A DNA stretch of 64,000 nucleotides from Serinicoccus kebangsaanensis (GCF_008919445.1 NZ_VSLG01000002.1:62001-126000), one strand, 5' to 3'. Numbered from the stretch's first letter, positions 46,580-56,894 are shown. Notes: generated by a model from the sequence alone, not told the origin. Numbers and translations: made by a program.

Positions 46580-47601
46580 TGGCTCACCGCACAGGAGGTA
46601 GGCGGCTGGCCGCGGCGAGCGGCGCGGCTCTGCTCTCGCTCGGGCTGGCCGGCTGCGGGCTCGGCACCGGGGGCGGTTTCGTGCCCAGCGGCGAGCTCGC
46701 CGGGCCGCTGGCCGAGGTGCCGACGATGGAGGACGCGGAGGTCGCCGTCGGCAGCAAGAACTTCTCCGAGCAGCTGCTCGTGGGCAAGATGGCCGTCATC
46801 CTCTTCAAGTCGGCCGGGGCCCAGGTGCAGGACTACACCAACATCCCCGGCTCCTCGAGCACCCGGCAGGCGCTGCTCGGCGACGAGCTGGACATGGTGT
46901 GGGAGTACACCGGGACCGCCTGGATCGCCTACCTGGGCGAGACCGACCCGATCCCGGACGAGCAGGAGCAGTGGCAGGCGGTGAAGGAGGCGGACGCCGA
47001 GTTCGACCTGGTCTGGCTGCCGCCCGCGCCGATGAACAACACCTACGGCTTCGCGATGACGCAGGAGAGCGCCGACGAGCTCGGCATCACCAAGCTCTCC
47101 GAGATCCAGGACATCCCGGAGGAGGAACGCACCTTCTGCGTGGAGTCGGAGTTCAACAACCGCAACGACGGCTTCGGGCCGATGCTGGAGACCTACGACA
47201 TCCCCCGTGGGGACGGGGTCCCGGACGACAACGTGCGGCTCTACGACACCGGCGCCATCTACGCCGCCACCGCGCAGGGCGACTGCACCTTCGGCGAGGT
47301 CTTCACGACCGACGGCCGGATCCAGGCGCTGGAGCTGGTGGTGCTGGAGGACGACCGCAAGTTCTTCCCGGCATACAACCTCTCGCCGGTGGTGCAGGAG
47401 GAGCTGCTCGCGGAGTATCCCCAGGTCGAGGGGCTCTTCGGGCCGGTCAGCGAGGCGCTGACGGACGAGGTGCTGCTCGAGCTCAACGCGCAGATCGACG
47501 TGGACGGCCGCGAGCCCGGCCAGGTCGCCTTCGACTGGCTCGTCGAGGAGGGCTTCCTCACCGAGGCGCAGGAGGCGCAGGCCCTCGCCCCCAGCGACTG
47601 A
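46579..47601 (+). CDS. Osmoprotectant-binding lipoprotein
   Basis: This 340-residue lipoprotein has lipobox LGLAGC (Cys near residue 26) and the OpuAC/OpuBC fold: VAVGSKNFSEQLLVGKMAVI is the family's N-terminal mark and DMVWEYTGTAW gives the aromatic-bearing ligand region. It binds quaternary amines such as glycine betaine or choline; the exact ligand is not predictable. It ends the operon, and a near-perfect 54-bp palindrome begins 5 bp after its stop. Confidence 0.92.
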   Translation: MAHRTGGRRLAAASGAALLSLGLAGCGLGTGGGFVPSGELAGPLAEVPTMEDAEVAVGSKNFSEQLLVGKMAVILFKSAGAQVQDYTNIPGSSSTRQALLGDELDMVWEYTGTAWIAYLGETDPIPDEQEQWQAVKEADAEFDLVWLPPAPMNNTYGFAMTQESADELGITKLSEIQDIPEEERTFCVESEFNNRNDGFGPMLETYDIPRGDGVPDDNVRLYDTGAIYAATAQGDCTFGEVFTTDGRIQALELVVLEDDRKFFPAYNLSPVVQEELLAEYPQVEGLFGPVSEALTDEVLLELNAQIDVDGREPGQVAFDWLVEEGFLTEAQEAQALAPSD

Positions 47602-47605
47602 CCTA

Positions 47606-47659
47606 CGAATTCGACTACTCGAATCGTCGCCATGGCGATGATTCGAGTAGTCGAATTCG
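47606..47659. repeat. Palindromic repeat copy 6 (variant)
   Basis: This 54-bp palindrome has a single mismatched pair, with arms beginning CGAATTCGACTACTCGAAT and a GCCATGGC centre. It carries compensating changes in both arms (ACTACT/AGTAGT instead of ACCTCT/AGAGGT), so the stem has been maintained while its sequence changed. It lies between convergent genes. Confidence 0.87.
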
Positions 47660-47712
47660 GGAGGGGCGCCGGGAAGGGCATGGAAGACGGTCTCCGAGAC
47701 CGCGGTATGCCG

Positions 47713-47747
47713 ACGGCCCCGGCTCCTCGTGGAGAAACCGGGGCCGT
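47713..47747. terminator. Terminator of the rpsF-rplI operon
   Basis: Perfect arms ACGGCCCCGG and CCGGGGCCGT, with inner CTCC/GGAG around TCGT, lie 33 bp after the rplI stop in minus-strand sense. Confidence 0.7.
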
Positions 47748-47779
47748 CCGATATGCGTGCGCGAGGCGCGGAGCGCCGC

Positions 47780-48229
47780 TCAGGAGGCGGCGACCACGCT
47801 CACGGTCACGTCGGCGTCCACGTCGTCGTGCAGGTGCACGTGCACGGCGTGGTCACCGATGTTGCGGATCGGGGTGCGGACCTCGATCCGGCGCTTGTCC
47901 ACCGCGGGGCCGCCGCCGGCCGCGATCGCCTCGGCGATCTCGGAGGGGGTGACGGCGCCGAAGAGGCGGCCGCTGTCCCCGGCGCGGGCGGTCACGGTCA
48001 CCGGAGAACCCTCGAGCCGGGCCTTGGCGGCCGCGGCGTCCTCGGCGCTCCTGACGGCGCGCTTCTCCCGGCCGGCCTTGATCGCGTCGACCTGCTTCTG
48101 CCCGCCCTTGGTCCAGGCGGTGGCCACCTTGCGGGGCAGCAGGAAGTTGCGCGCGTAGCCGTCCTTGACGTCGAGGACGTCACCGGCGTCACCGAGGCCC
48201 GTGACGGGCTGGGTCAGAATGATCTTCAT
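47780..48229 (-). CDS. rplI: 50S ribosomal protein L9
   Basis: The 149-residue product begins MKIILTQPVTGLGDAGDVLDVKDGYARNFLLPR, in which the L9 N-domain signature GDAGDVLDVKDGYARN is unmistakable. A long connecting helix and the C-terminal 23S rRNA-binding domain (GRLFGAVTPSEIAEAI) follow. It is the last gene of the rpsF-ssb-rpsR-rplI operon. Confidence 0.98.
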   Translation of the reverse strand: MKIILTQPVTGLGDAGDVLDVKDGYARNFLLPRKVATAWTKGGQKQVDAIKAGREKRAVRSAEDAAAAKARLEGSPVTVTARAGDSGRLFGAVTPSEIAEAIAAGGGPAVDKRRIEVRTPIRNIGDHAVHVHLHDDVDADVTVSVVAAS

Positions 48230-48253
48230 GATGCGCTCCTGGTGCGACCGGGC

Positions 48254-48490
48254 TCAGCGGGCGGAGCTGCTGTAGGGCAGCAGCGCCATCTCGCGGGCGT
48301 TCTTCACGGCGTTGGCGATCAGGCGCTGCTCCTGGACGGAGACGCCGGTCACCCGACGGGCGCGGATCTTGCCCCGGTCGGAGATGAACTTGCGCAGCAG
48401 CGCGGTGTCCTTGTAGTCGATCGCCTCGATCTTGGCGGACTTGAGCGGGTTCGCCTTCTTCTTCGGCTTACGCATGACGGGCTTGGCCAT
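48254..48490 (-). CDS. rpsR: 30S ribosomal protein S18
   Basis: The 78-residue product has the S18 core [19 protein letters not shown] followed by [19 protein letters not shown]. The Cys residues of zinc-type S18 are absent, so this is the zinc-independent form. It follows ssb by 86 bp on the same strand. Confidence 0.98.
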   Translation of the reverse strand: MAKPVMRKPKKKANPLKSAKIEAIDYKDTALLRKFISDRGKIRARRVTGVSVQEQRLIANAVKNAREMALLPYSSSAR

Positions 48491-48576
48491 CGTGGTGCTC
48501 TCCCCTTTCGTGAGAGCCCGAGCGCATCGCTCGGGATGGTGGGTGTGATCTGTGTGTGCTGGTGGTGGGTCGTCGG

Positions 48577-49179
48577 TCAGAACGGCGGCTCGTCGTAGGA
48601 CGGCGCGCCGCCCCAGCCGGAGCCCCCACCGGAGTTGCCGGCGTTGCCGCCGGTGCTGCTGTTGCCGCCGGTGGCCCACGGGTCGGTGCCGGAGGACTGC
48701 TGGCCCGGGCCGCCGGCCTGCTGGCCGCCGCCCTGGCCGCCTTGGCCACCCTGCGGGCCGCCCTGGCCGCCGGAGCCGCCTCCCTGCCAACCGCCGCCGG
48801 AGCCACCCTGGCCGCGCTGGGCCTTGGTGACCTGGGCCGTGGCATACCGCATGGACGGGCCGACCTCGTCGACCTGCATCTCCATGACCGTGCGGTTCTC
48901 GCCCTCCGGCGTCTGCCAGGAGCGGGACACCAGCCGGCCGGTGGCGATGACGCGGTCACCGCGGTGCAGCGACTCCGAGACGTGCTCGGCAGCCTCGCGC
49001 CACACGGAGCAGCGCATGAACAGCGTCTCCCCGTCCTTCCAGTCGTTGCTCTGCCGGTCGAACTGCCGCGGGGTGGAGGCCACGGTGAAGTTCGCGACCG
49101 CCGCACCACTGGGGGTGAAGCGCAGCTCGGGGTCGGCGGTCAGGTTGCCGACGACGGTGATCGGAGTCTCTCCGGCCAT
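48577..49179 (-). CDS. ssb: Single-stranded DNA-binding protein
   Basis: The 200-residue product has an OB fold in residues 1-110 ([32 protein letters not shown]), a long Gly/Gln-rich linker and the acidic protein-interaction tip ending DEPPF. It coats single-stranded DNA and recruits repair and replication proteins. It lies between rpsF and rpsR, the classical actinobacterial position. Confidence 0.98.
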   Translation of the reverse strand: MAGETPITVVGNLTADPELRFTPSGAAVANFTVASTPRQFDRQSNDWKDGETLFMRCSVWREAAEHVSESLHRGDRVIATGRLVSRSWQTPEGENRTVMEMQVDEVGPSMRYATAQVTKAQRGQGGSGGGWQGGGSGGQGGPQGGQGGQGGGQQAGGPGQQSSGTDPWATGGNSSTGGNAGNSGGGSGWGGAPSYDEPPF

Positions 49180-49240
49180 CTCAGGTGCTCCTAGCGTTGA
49201 CGTCTGGCGGGTGGGGCGCTCGGGTATGCCGGGTCGCGAC

Positions 49241-49528
49241 TCAGGCGTCGCGGCGCAGCAGCTTGGTCCGCAGGACGGACTCGTTCAGGCCCAGCTGGCG
49301 GTCCAGCTCCTGGGCGGTCGCGGGCTCGGCGGTCATCTGCACCACGGCGTAGATGCCCTCGGCCTGCTTCTTGATCTCGTAGGCGAGCCGGCGGCGGCCC
49401 ATGATGTCGATCTCGTCGACGGAGCCACCATCCTTGCCGACGACGGCGAGCATCTTCTCCAGCGTGGGCTGGAGGGTGCGCTCCTCGGTCTCGGGCTCGA
49501 GGATGATCATGAGTTCGTACTGACGCAT
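49241..49528 (-). CDS. rpsF: 30S ribosomal protein S6
   Basis: The 95-residue product starts [20 protein letters not shown] with the S6 core [25 protein letters not shown] 49528 is preceded by GGAGGTG. It is the first gene of the operon; the region upstream (49529-49798) carries the divergent promoters of this operon and ugd. Confidence 0.98.
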   Translation of the reverse strand: MRQYELMIILEPETEERTLQPTLEKMLAVVGKDGGSVDEIDIMGRRRLAYEIKKQAEGIYAVVQMTAEPATAQELDRQLGLNESVLRTKLLRRDA

Positions 49529-49798
49529 GCTGAAGACCCACCTCCTTCGGTCTGTAGCGGTCACGGTCTCTCCGTGACAGGAGGGTTTCACACGTCTCAC
49601 CGCCCCCTGCCAGGATGCCACCGTCGTGATGGTCCGTGCAGGCGTCGTCCACAGCCGTCGGGGATGACCCGGGGTCGCGGAACGCGATGAACCCGACCAC
49701 GATACCGGCCGCGCCGGGGCACCACCTAATCAGCCGGGTCCTCATCCGCCTCTCACCTGCCTCACGACATACTGTCCGGACCGAGGAGAGGGAGAAGC

Positions 49799-50965
49799 AT
49801 GAAGATCGCCGTCGCCGGCACCGGCTACGTGGGGATGTCCCTGGCCGTCATCCTGGCCCAGCACCACGAGGTGTCCGCCCTGGACATCGACCCCGCCAAG
49901 GTCGACCAGATCAACGCCCGCCGCAGCCCGATCCAGGACCCGGAGACCAGCGACTACCTCGCCTCGCGCGAGCTGGACCTGCGCGCCACGACCGACCCGG
50001 AGGAGGCCTACGCCGACGCCGAGTGGGTGGTCGTCGCGACGCCGACCGACTACGACACCGAGACCAACTTCTTCGACACCCGCAGCGTCGAGGCCGTCAT
50101 CTCCGACGTGCGCCGGATCAACCCGCGGGCCGCGATCGCCATCAAGTCCACCATCCCGGTGGGATACACCGAGGGGTTGCGCGCGGAGCACCCGGACGCG
50201 GACATCCTCTTCAGCCCCGAGTTCCTGCGCGAGGGCCGCGCGCTGCACGACAACCTGCACCCCTCCCGCATCATCGTGGGCGACCCGACCGACCGCGGTC
50301 GGCGCTTCGCCGACCTGCTGCTCGAGGGTGCGCTGGACGACGAGGTGCCGGTCCTGCTGACGGGATCCACCGAGGCGGAGGCGATCAAGCTGTTCGCCAA
50401 CACCTACCTGGCGATGCGGGTCGCCTTCTTCAACGAGCTGGACACCTACGCCCAGACGCGGGAGCTGGACAGCCGGCAGATCATCGAGGGTGTCGGCCTG
50501 GACCCCAGGATCGGCGCCCACTACAACAACCCGAGCTTCGGCTACGGCGGCTACTGCCTGCCCAAGGACACCCGGCAGCTGCTGGCCAACTACGGCACCG
50601 TGCCGCAGACCCTCATCACCGCGGTCGTCGACGCCAACACCACCCGGATGGACTTCATCGCGGCCGACATCCTGGACCGGCACCCGGGCCGGGTCGGGAT
50701 CTACCGCCTCATCATGAAGGCCGGGTCGGACAACTTCCGGGCCTCCAGCGTCCAGGGCGTCATGTCCCGGCTGCAGGCCCGCGGCGTCGAGATCGTCATC
50801 TACGAGCCCTCCTACGAGGGCGACACCTTCCAGGGGTGCCGCGTGCTGCGCGACCTGCCCTCGTTCACCGACGCGGCCGACGTCATCATCGCCAACCGGC
50901 TGGACGAGCACAGCGACGAGTTCGGCGACAAGCTCTACACCCGGGACCTCTACGGTCGCGACTGA
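49799..50965 (+). CDS. ugd: UDP-glucose 6-dehydrogenase
   Basis: The 388-residue product is equal in length to the E. coli enzyme and similar along its whole length: NAD-binding GTGYVGMS at the N-terminus, [43 protein letters not shown], and the catalytic cysteine in [11 protein letters not shown]. It oxidises UDP-glucose to UDP-glucuronate, supplying acidic sugar for the surface polymer encoded nearby. ATG 49799 has a GGAGAGGGAG site upstream. Its end overlaps the convergent glycosyltransferase gene by 16 bp. Confidence 0.95.
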   Translation: MKIAVAGTGYVGMSLAVILAQHHEVSALDIDPAKVDQINARRSPIQDPETSDYLASRELDLRATTDPEEAYADAEWVVVATPTDYDTETNFFDTRSVEAVISDVRRINPRAAIAIKSTIPVGYTEGLRAEHPDADILFSPEFLREGRALHDNLHPSRIIVGDPTDRGRRFADLLLEGALDDEVPVLLTGSTEAEAIKLFANTYLAMRVAFFNELDTYAQTRELDSRQIIEGVGLDPRIGAHYNNPSFGYGGYCLPKDTRQLLANYGTVPQTLITAVVDANTTRMDFIAADILDRHPGRVGIYRLIMKAGSDNFRASSVQGVMSRLQARGVEIVIYEPSYEGDTFQGCRVLRDLPSFTDAADVIIANRLDEHSDEFGDKLYTRDLYGRD

Positions 50966-52089
50966 ACGCCGCCGTCGTCCGCGAGCTGCTCCAGGACGGT
51001 CACGAAGTCCGGCCCGAGCCGGGTCCAGTCGAACTCCTCCCGCGCCACGGCGTGGCCACGGCTCCCCAGCGTCGCCGCCTCGCCCGGGTCCGCCGACCAG
51101 CGCAGGATCGTGGCGAGCGTCTCCTCCACGTCCCCGAAGGGCACCACCACGCCGGCACCGGAGCGCTCGACCAGCCGGGCGGGCACCGGCAGGGGGGTGG
51201 TGATCGCCGGGACCCCGTGGGCGAGGTACTCGATCACCTTGGTGGGCATGCTCGGCCGGAAGTTCGCCTCGTCGTGCAGCAGGGACAGCCCGGCGAGCGC
51301 GCCGTCGAGCAGCTGCAAGGCCTGGTGACCCGGGACGAAGCCGTGCCACCGCAGGTCGCCGCGACGCACCGCTGCCTCGAGGACGGCCACGGCAGCGCCG
51401 TGGGCCGGGCCGATGACCTCGAGCCGCACCCGGCCCCCGGTCTGCGCCCGCAGCCGTCCACCGAGGGCGACCATCTCGTGCACGCCACGCTCGACCGTGA
51501 CCGACCCGAGATACATCACCCGCTGGACGCCCTCGGCGTCCCGCGCACCCGCCGGGACCGGCGCGTCCGGCACCACGGTGGTGTTGCGGATCACCGGGTG
51601 GGCCCTGGCGAAGCGGTCGGCGTAGTGGTCGTCGGCCAGCAGCAGGTGCATCCTTCGCTCCGCGTGCCGCTCCAGGCCGACCGCGGCGCGGGCCAGCACC
51701 GAGCGGCTGGAGTCCGGGACCCAGGTGCGGATGGCGATCGTCGCCGGGGTGTCCTCGTGCACGTCCCACACCACGGGCGGCAGGCTCAGGCCGAGGGTCC
51801 AGGGCACCAGCTCCGGGTCGTGCAGCAGCACCAGGTCGTGCTGCGGGCCGAGCTCGCGCAGCACCGACCGGGCACGGTATGCCGCGCCTAGGCGCCGCCG
51901 GCCCGAGGAGCGGCGCAGGTCCACGGTCCGGGTCAGCCGCTCGTCCCGCGCGGGCAGGCCGTAGTCCGTGAACGGCGCGGCGTAGGTGACCTCCCAGCCG
52001 GCCTCCAGCAGGGCGCCGATCTGCCGCAGGTAGATCCGCGCGTCGTGCGGGTGGTGCACGATCGTCATGACCAGGATGCGACGCGGCAT
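50950..52089 (-). CDS. Family 4 glycosyltransferase
   Basis: This 379-residue GT-B enzyme has an N-terminal acceptor domain ([24 protein letters not shown]) and a C-terminal donor domain ([17 protein letters not shown] and [17 protein letters not shown], the usual Glu-containing donor motif area). It probably adds a sugar during surface polymer synthesis. It ends the minus-strand dehydrogenase-permease-ATPase-glycosyltransferase group and starts 1 bp from the ATPase stop. Confidence 0.87.
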   Translation of the reverse strand: MPRRILVMTIVHHPHDARIYLRQIGALLEAGWEVTYAAPFTDYGLPARDERLTRTVDLRRSSGRRRLGAAYRARSVLRELGPQHDLVLLHDPELVPWTLGLSLPPVVWDVHEDTPATIAIRTWVPDSSRSVLARAAVGLERHAERRMHLLLADDHYADRFARAHPVIRNTTVVPDAPVPAGARDAEGVQRVMYLGSVTVERGVHEMVALGGRLRAQTGGRVRLEVIGPAHGAAVAVLEAAVRRGDLRWHGFVPGHQALQLLDGALAGLSLLHDEANFRPSMPTKVIEYLAHGVPAITTPLPVPARLVERSGAGVVVPFGDVEETLATILRWSADPGEAATLGSRGHAVAREEFDWTRLGPDFVTVLEQLADDGGVQSRP

Positions 52090-52920
52090 TCAGGACGCCT
52101 CGTCGGCGGCCTCGTCCGCCGCCTTCGCAGCCCGCTGGGCGCGAGCCTTCCGCCCGAACTTGGCGGAGTAGGCGTCGACGACCTCGTCCACCGGGCCGTC
52201 CATGATGAGCTCGCCCTTCTCCATCCACATGGCCCGGCGCGCGATCTCCTTCATCGTGGCCGCGTTGTGCGCGACGAGGAAGACGGTGCCGGCCTGCTCG
52301 CGGATCTCGGCGATCCGCTCGGTGGCTCGGGCCTTGAACTCCGCGTCCCCGGTCGCCAGGGCCTCGTCGACGACGAGGATGTCGGGCACCGACGCGGTGG
52401 AGATCGCGAACCGCAGCCGGGCCGCCATGCCGGAGGAGTAGGAGTTCATCGGCAGGTCGATGAAGTCGCCGATGCCGGAGAACTCGACGATGTCGTCGAA
52501 CTTGGCCCGTGCCTGCGCCGCGCTCATCCCCAGCGCCTGGCAGCCGATCATGACGTTGCGGGCGCCGGTGAGCTTGCTCATCAGCACCGCGTTGACCCCC
52601 AGCAGCCGCGGCTCCCCCGCGATCCACAGCGACCCCGTCGTGGGCGGCATCAGCCCGGCGACGGTCCGGAGCAGGGTCGACTTGCCGGAGCCGTTGCGGC
52701 CGACCAGGCAGATCGCCTCGCCGTGCCGGGCGACGAAGGACAGGTCCTTGACCGCCTCCACCTCGCGCACCCCGACCGCCCGGGTGCTGCGCCCGAAGGC
52801 TCGCTGCCACCACGCGTGCTCGTCCTGCTCGCGGTAGCCCGACCCGGCACCGAAGACGCGGTAGGTCAGCCCGAGGTGGGAGGCCACCACCGTCGGTGTC
52901 CCCCGCTCACGCGCGGCCAT
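52090..52920 (-). CDS. Polysaccharide ABC exporter ATPase (Wzt/TagH-like)
   Basis: The product is 276 residues. Walker A GRNGSGKST, signature YSSGMAARLRFAIS and Walker B ILVVDEALATGD are of the ABC-2 polysaccharide exporter type, in which the signature lacks the usual LSGGQ. ATG 52920 overlaps the permease end by 14 bp. It drives export of a lipid-linked polymer together with the permease. No Wzt-type C-terminal carbohydrate-binding domain is present. Confidence 0.92.
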   Translation of the reverse strand: MAARERGTPTVVASHLGLTYRVFGAGSGYREQDEHAWWQRAFGRSTRAVGVREVEAVKDLSFVARHGEAICLVGRNGSGKSTLLRTVAGLMPPTTGSLWIAGEPRLLGVNAVLMSKLTGARNVMIGCQALGMSAAQARAKFDDIVEFSGIGDFIDLPMNSYSSGMAARLRFAISTASVPDILVVDEALATGDAEFKARATERIAEIREQAGTVFLVAHNAATMKEIARRAMWMEKGELIMDGPVDEVVDAYSAKFGRKARAQRAAKAADEAADEAS

Positions 52921-53803
52921 AGTCGGCCTCCCCACGCCAGAACACGACGGTCCCCACGACGAGGAAGAGGACCGCCCAGCCACCGCTGACCGCCCAGGTC
53001 TCCCACCTCAGCGGCATCGAGCCCAGCAGGGTCTCGCGCACCATGGTCAGCGAGATCGCCACCGGCTGGTAGGCCAGGATGACCGACCAGATGCCGCTGG
53101 CGTAGGACTCGATGCTGAAGAAGACGCCGCTGACGTAGCGCAGCATGCGCACCAGCAGCGGCATGAGGTTGCCGGTGTCGCGCACCGCGTGCAGCACCCG
53201 CGCCAGGATCATCACCACGCCCAGGAACATCATCCCGATGATGAGGACGGCGACCGGGAAGAGCAGCCACTCCAGGCTCGGTGTCTCCCCGGTGAGCAGC
53301 GCGATGACGACGATGATCGCGAACGCCGGCAGCGCCTGGAGCAGCTCGGCCGCGGTGACCGCGGACGGCAGGATGATCCGGGGGAAGCGCAGCGACCGCA
53401 CCAGACCCATCCGGCCGATGATCGACCGAGAGCCCGAGGTGAGCGCCCCGGCGATGAAGATGAAGGTGAACAGGCCCGAGGTGAGGAACAGGACGTAGTT
53501 GTCCGTCCCCCGCGTGGTCTCGAGCAGCACGCCGAAGATGAGGTAGTAGGCCCCCCCGAGCAGCATCGGGTTGAGGATCGCCCACAGCATGCCCAGGTAG
53601 TTGTTCTGGTGGCGGGAGACGAAGTCGCCCTCGGCGAGGGTGAGGACGAACCTGCGCCGCCGCCACAGGTCGGCCAGGTATGCCCCGAACCCGGGCCGCT
53701 CCCCGACGCGCGACATCCCGTGCTCCCGGGCGAGTGCGGCAGCCTCCTCCACGCCCAGGGCATCGGGGCGCGGAGCCGGGGTCGGTCCACCCGGCGAGGT
53801 CAC
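52907..53803 (-). CDS. Polysaccharide ABC exporter permease (Wzm/TagG-like)
   Basis: This 298-residue ABC-2 type permease has a cytoplasmic N-terminus and six predicted helices (MLWAILNPMLLGGAYYLIFG; TSGLFTFIFIAGALTSGSRS; FPVAVLIIGMMFLGVVMIL). It pairs with the ATPase directly downstream. ATG 53803 overlaps the dehydrogenase stop by 4 bp, so precursor synthesis and export genes are translated together. Confidence 0.92.
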   Translation of the reverse strand: MTSPGGPTPAPRPDALGVEEAAALAREHGMSRVGERPGFGAYLADLWRRRRFVLTLAEGDFVSRHQNNYLGMLWAILNPMLLGGAYYLIFGVLLETTRGTDNYVLFLTSGLFTFIFIAGALTSGSRSIIGRMGLVRSLRFPRIILPSAVTAAELLQALPAFAIIVVIALLTGETPSLEWLLFPVAVLIIGMMFLGVVMILARVLHAVRDTGNLMPLLVRMLRYVSGVFFSIESYASGIWSVILAYQPVAISLTMVRETLLGSMPLRWETWAVSGGWAVLFLVVGTVVFWRGEADYGRA

Positions 53804-55059
53804 AGGCGGGAGACCCTCTCACCCTCGGTGGAGACCCCGCGCGTGTCGAAGAACAGCCGGGCTGCCCCGGCCAGCGCGTCCACGTCGTACTCCCGGTGGT
53901 TCTGCACCAGGATGGTCAGGTCCGCCTCGGCCACCGCGCTGGCGGCGTCGTCCACCTTGACGGCGTCCGGCACCGACTGCCAGCGCTCCACGTGCGGGTC
54001 GTGGAACTGCACCACGGCACCCTTGGCGGCCAGCTGCCGGGCCAGCGGCGCCGCCGGGGACTCACGCTGGTCCGCGATGTTCGGCTTGTAGGTCACGCCC
54101 AGCAGCAGCACGGTCGAGCCGCGCAGCGCCTTGGCGTCCTCGTTGAGCAGGTCCTGCGCGCGGGAGAGCACGTAGGCCGGCATCTGGGAGTTGATCTCCT
54201 GGGCCAGCTCGACGAAGCGGAAGGGGTAGCCCAGCCGGGCCCGGACGTTGTGCGAGAGGTAGTTCGGGTCGATCGGGATGCAGTGCCCGCCCACTCCCGG
54301 CCCGGGGTAGAACGCCTGGAACCCGAACGGCTTGGACCTCGCCGCGTTGATGACGTCCCACAGGTCGATGTCCAGCTCGTGGCAGAACCGCGCCATCTCG
54401 TTCACCAGCGCGATGTTGATGTGCCGGTAGGTGTTCTCCAGCAGCTTGGCGGTCTCCGCCTCCCGGGTGCCCTTGGCGCGCACGACGGTGTCGACGAAGG
54501 CGCCGTAGAACTCGGCCGCGGCGTCGCTGCACGCCGGGGTGTGCCCACCGACCACCTTGGGCGTGTTCTTCGCGCCGAACTTCTCGTTGCCGGGGTCGAT
54601 GCGCTCCGGCGAGAAGGCCAGGTGGAAGTCCCGACCGGCGACCAGGCCACCGGCCTCGAGCGCCGGGCGGACGACCTCGTCGGTCGTGCCCGGATAGGTC
54701 GTGGACTCCAGGACCACCAGCATCCCGGCCGTGAGGTGACGGGCGATCCCGGCGACGGCGGCCTCCACGGCACGCAGGTCCGGGCCGCCCTCCTTGGACA
54801 GCGGCGTGGGGACGCAGATGACGGCGGTGCTCGCCTCGGCGATCCGGGACTCGTCAGTCGTGGCCTCGAAGCCGCCGGCCAGCATCTCGGCGATGTCGTC
54901 GTCGGAGAGGTCGTCGACGTGCGAGACCCCGGCATTGAGCGAGGCCACGACCTCCTCGTCGATGTCGAACCCCAGAACCTTCCTGCCCGCCCTGGTGGCC
55001 TCCTGGGCCAGCGGCAGCCCTACGTAGCCGAGTCCGACGATGACAGCATCGACAGCCAC
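53800..55059 (-). CDS. Nucleotide sugar dehydrogenase (WecC/WbpA-like)
   Basis: This 419-residue protein of the UDP-glucose/GDP-mannose dehydrogenase superfamily has GLGYVGLPLA, STTYPGTTDEV, the catalytic cysteine in PGPGVGGHCIPIDPNYL and a C-terminal UDP-binding domain (LLLGVTYKPNIADQRESPA). The PxYL after the catalytic region points to UDP-N-acetyl-hexosamine substrates (WbpA, TviB, WecC), making a uronic acid from an N-acetyl sugar. GTG 55059 has AGGAGG upstream. With ugd it gives the locus two different uronic acid donors. Confidence 0.9.
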   Translation of the reverse strand: MAVDAVIVGLGYVGLPLAQEATRAGRKVLGFDIDEEVVASLNAGVSHVDDLSDDDIAEMLAGGFEATTDESRIAEASTAVICVPTPLSKEGGPDLRAVEAAVAGIARHLTAGMLVVLESTTYPGTTDEVVRPALEAGGLVAGRDFHLAFSPERIDPGNEKFGAKNTPKVVGGHTPACSDAAAEFYGAFVDTVVRAKGTREAETAKLLENTYRHINIALVNEMARFCHELDIDLWDVINAARSKPFGFQAFYPGPGVGGHCIPIDPNYLSHNVRARLGYPFRFVELAQEINSQMPAYVLSRAQDLLNEDAKALRGSTVLLLGVTYKPNIADQRESPAAPLARQLAAKGAVVQFHDPHVERWQSVPDAVKVDDAASAVAEADLTILVQNHREYDVDALAGAARLFFDTRGVSTEGERVSRL

Positions 55060-55146
55060 AGTGGCGTCTCCTCCTGAATGGCGCAGTTTTCGGCGGGCGT
55101 CCGACAGACGGTGTCGATGGTAGCGCGCTGTGCCATCATCCCTGTC

Positions 55147-56262
55147 ATGCCCGTCACCACCGCAGCGCAGGCACCGCCTGCCGCGGCGTCGGTGCTGCTG
55201 GTGTCCAGCAACGGGGCGGGGATGGGGCACCTGACCCGGCTGCTGGCCTATGCCCGTCGGCTCCCCGCCACGACGCGGCGCCACGTGCTCTCGCTGTCCC
55301 AGGCCGTGCCCGTCGTGGCCTCCGAGGGTCTGCCCTGGGAGTACCTCCCCAGCCATGGGGCGACCGGCCTGCGCCCGGCGAGCTGGCGCGCGTTGTTCGC
55401 CGAGCGGCTGGCCCGGACGCTGGACCGGCTGGACCCCGACGTCCTGGTGTTCGACGGCACGCACCCCTACACCGGGCTGGACGCGGCGCTGGCGGCCCAC
55501 CCCCGCACCCGGGCCGTCTGGTCCCGGCGCGGGATGTGGAAGACCGGGCGCAACGTGGACCAGCTGGCCAAGTCCTCGTGGTTCGACCTGGTCCTGGAGC
55601 CGGGCGACCTGGCCGGCGCCGTCGACCCGGGGGCGAGCGCCGACGCCACCGGTGCCGCCGCGGCGCACCGGGTCGCGCCGGTCACGCTGGTCGACCGCGC
55701 GGAGCTCACCAGCCGGCAGCTGGCCCGGGAGGCGCTGGGTCTGCCGGCCGAGGGTCCGTTGGCCCTGGTGGCGCTGGGTGCGGGGAACATCAACGACACC
55801 GACGACGAGGTCGGTGCCGCAGCGGCCGCGCTGCGCGCCCAGGGTGTCGGCGTCTGCGTGACGGCCCCGTCCATCGCGGCGCGCGCCTACTCCGGGGCGG
55901 ACGTCCACCTCGTCCGGCACTTCCCGCTGTCCGAGCACTTCGCCGCCTTCGACCTGGCGGTGGCGGCCCCCGGCTACAACTCCTTCCACGAGGCGCTGCG
56001 GCTGGGTGTGCCGACAGCCTTCGTCCCCAACCGCGCCACGTCGCTGGACGACCAGGTGGCGCGGGCGCGGTATGCCGCGTCGCGCGGCTGGGCGCTGTCC
56101 GTCGACACGCTGACCGGAGGCGCGGCAGGCGGGGTCGTCGAGCAGCTGCTCACCGAGGGGTCCTCGCTCGCGGAGGCGGCCCTCGCCGCCGACCCGGGGA
56201 ACGGTGCGCAGGAGGCTGCCGACCTGATCCTGGGGACGGCCCGATCGGCGGCCGCCCGGTGA
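55147..56262 (+). CDS. MurG-like glycosyltransferase
   Basis: The 371-residue GT-B protein has an N-terminal SSNGAGMGHLTRLLAYARRL pattern (the G-x-G-H of MurG/UGT-like enzymes), and its C-terminal domain has VAAPGYNSFHEALRLGVPTAFVP, the donor-binding area. It starts at ATG 55147 in the promoter gap opposite the dehydrogenase. It overlaps the next gene by 4 bp (GTGA). It probably transfers an activated sugar in surface glycan assembly. Confidence 0.82.
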   Translation: MPVTTAAQAPPAAASVLLVSSNGAGMGHLTRLLAYARRLPATTRRHVLSLSQAVPVVASEGLPWEYLPSHGATGLRPASWRALFAERLARTLDRLDPDVLVFDGTHPYTGLDAALAAHPRTRAVWSRRGMWKTGRNVDQLAKSSWFDLVLEPGDLAGAVDPGASADATGAAAAHRVAPVTLVDRAELTSRQLAREALGLPAEGPLALVALGAGNINDTDDEVGAAAAALRAQGVGVCVTAPSIAARAYSGADVHLVRHFPLSEHFAAFDLAVAAPGYNSFHEALRLGVPTAFVPNRATSLDDQVARARYAASRGWALSVDTLTGGAAGGVVEQLLTEGSSLAEAALAADPGNGAQEAADLILGTARSAAAR

Positions 56263-56894
56263 GCGGGCCCTCGCCCCGGACGCGGGCGGTGCAGCAGCGG
56301 CTGGCCCGCACGGCCAAGCGGATGCCGGGCTACCAGCTGCTCGTCACCGAGGCGCTGCCCCGGGTCCGGCGCAACCCCGTCCTGTCGGACCTGGCCTGGC
56401 GGGTCTTCGCCCCGCGGCACGGGGCCGGGCAGGTCGACGTCCCGCTGCACGGCGGACGTCACCTCGTCGGCCGGGACCTCTCCCTGCTGCCGGTGGTCGG
56501 GGTCGTCGCCCTCGGCGCGGACGAGGACGGCGTGGACCGGCTGCTGGATCAGCTCGCCGACCTGCAGCGGACGCACCGGTCGTTCCGGCCCGTGCTCGTC
56601 CTCGACCTGGCCGCCTTCGCCGCCGTCCGGTCGCACGGGTACGTCGTCGAGCACGTGCTCGCACGGGCGGACTGGCCGCCGGAGGACCCCACCGGCTGGG
56701 AGCGCTACCTCGCGGAGCGGCTGGCCGGCCTGACCGACCACTACCAGCTGTGGACGATGCTGGACGCCGGGCCGGAGGGTCTGGGCCCGCGCGACCGCGC
56801 ACTCCTGGCGGCGCTCGCCGACCGTCTGCCCGAGGATCTCGACGTCCGCGTGGCTCCCGCCGCGCCGGACGACCCGGGCGCGGGGCACCGGTGA
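56259..56894 (+). CDS. Hypothetical protein of the glycan locus
   Basis: This 211-residue protein is not recognised. It is Arg-rich at the N-terminus and has an alpha/beta central part (VVGVVALGADEDGVDRLLDQL; FRPVLVLDLAAFAAVRSHGY) and an acidic C-terminus. It has no signal peptide or membrane helix. It is translationally coupled on both sides (GTGA overlaps with the upstream glycosyltransferase and the downstream asparagine synthase-like gene), so it acts in the same process. Confidence 0.7.
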   Translation: MSGPSPRTRAVQQRLARTAKRMPGYQLLVTEALPRVRRNPVLSDLAWRVFAPRHGAGQVDVPLHGGRHLVGRDLSLLPVVGVVALGADEDGVDRLLDQLADLQRTHRSFRPVLVLDLAAFAAVRSHGYVVEHVLARADWPPEDPTGWERYLAERLAGLTDHYQLWTMLDAGPEGLGPRDRALLAALADRLPEDLDVRVAPAAPDDPGAGHR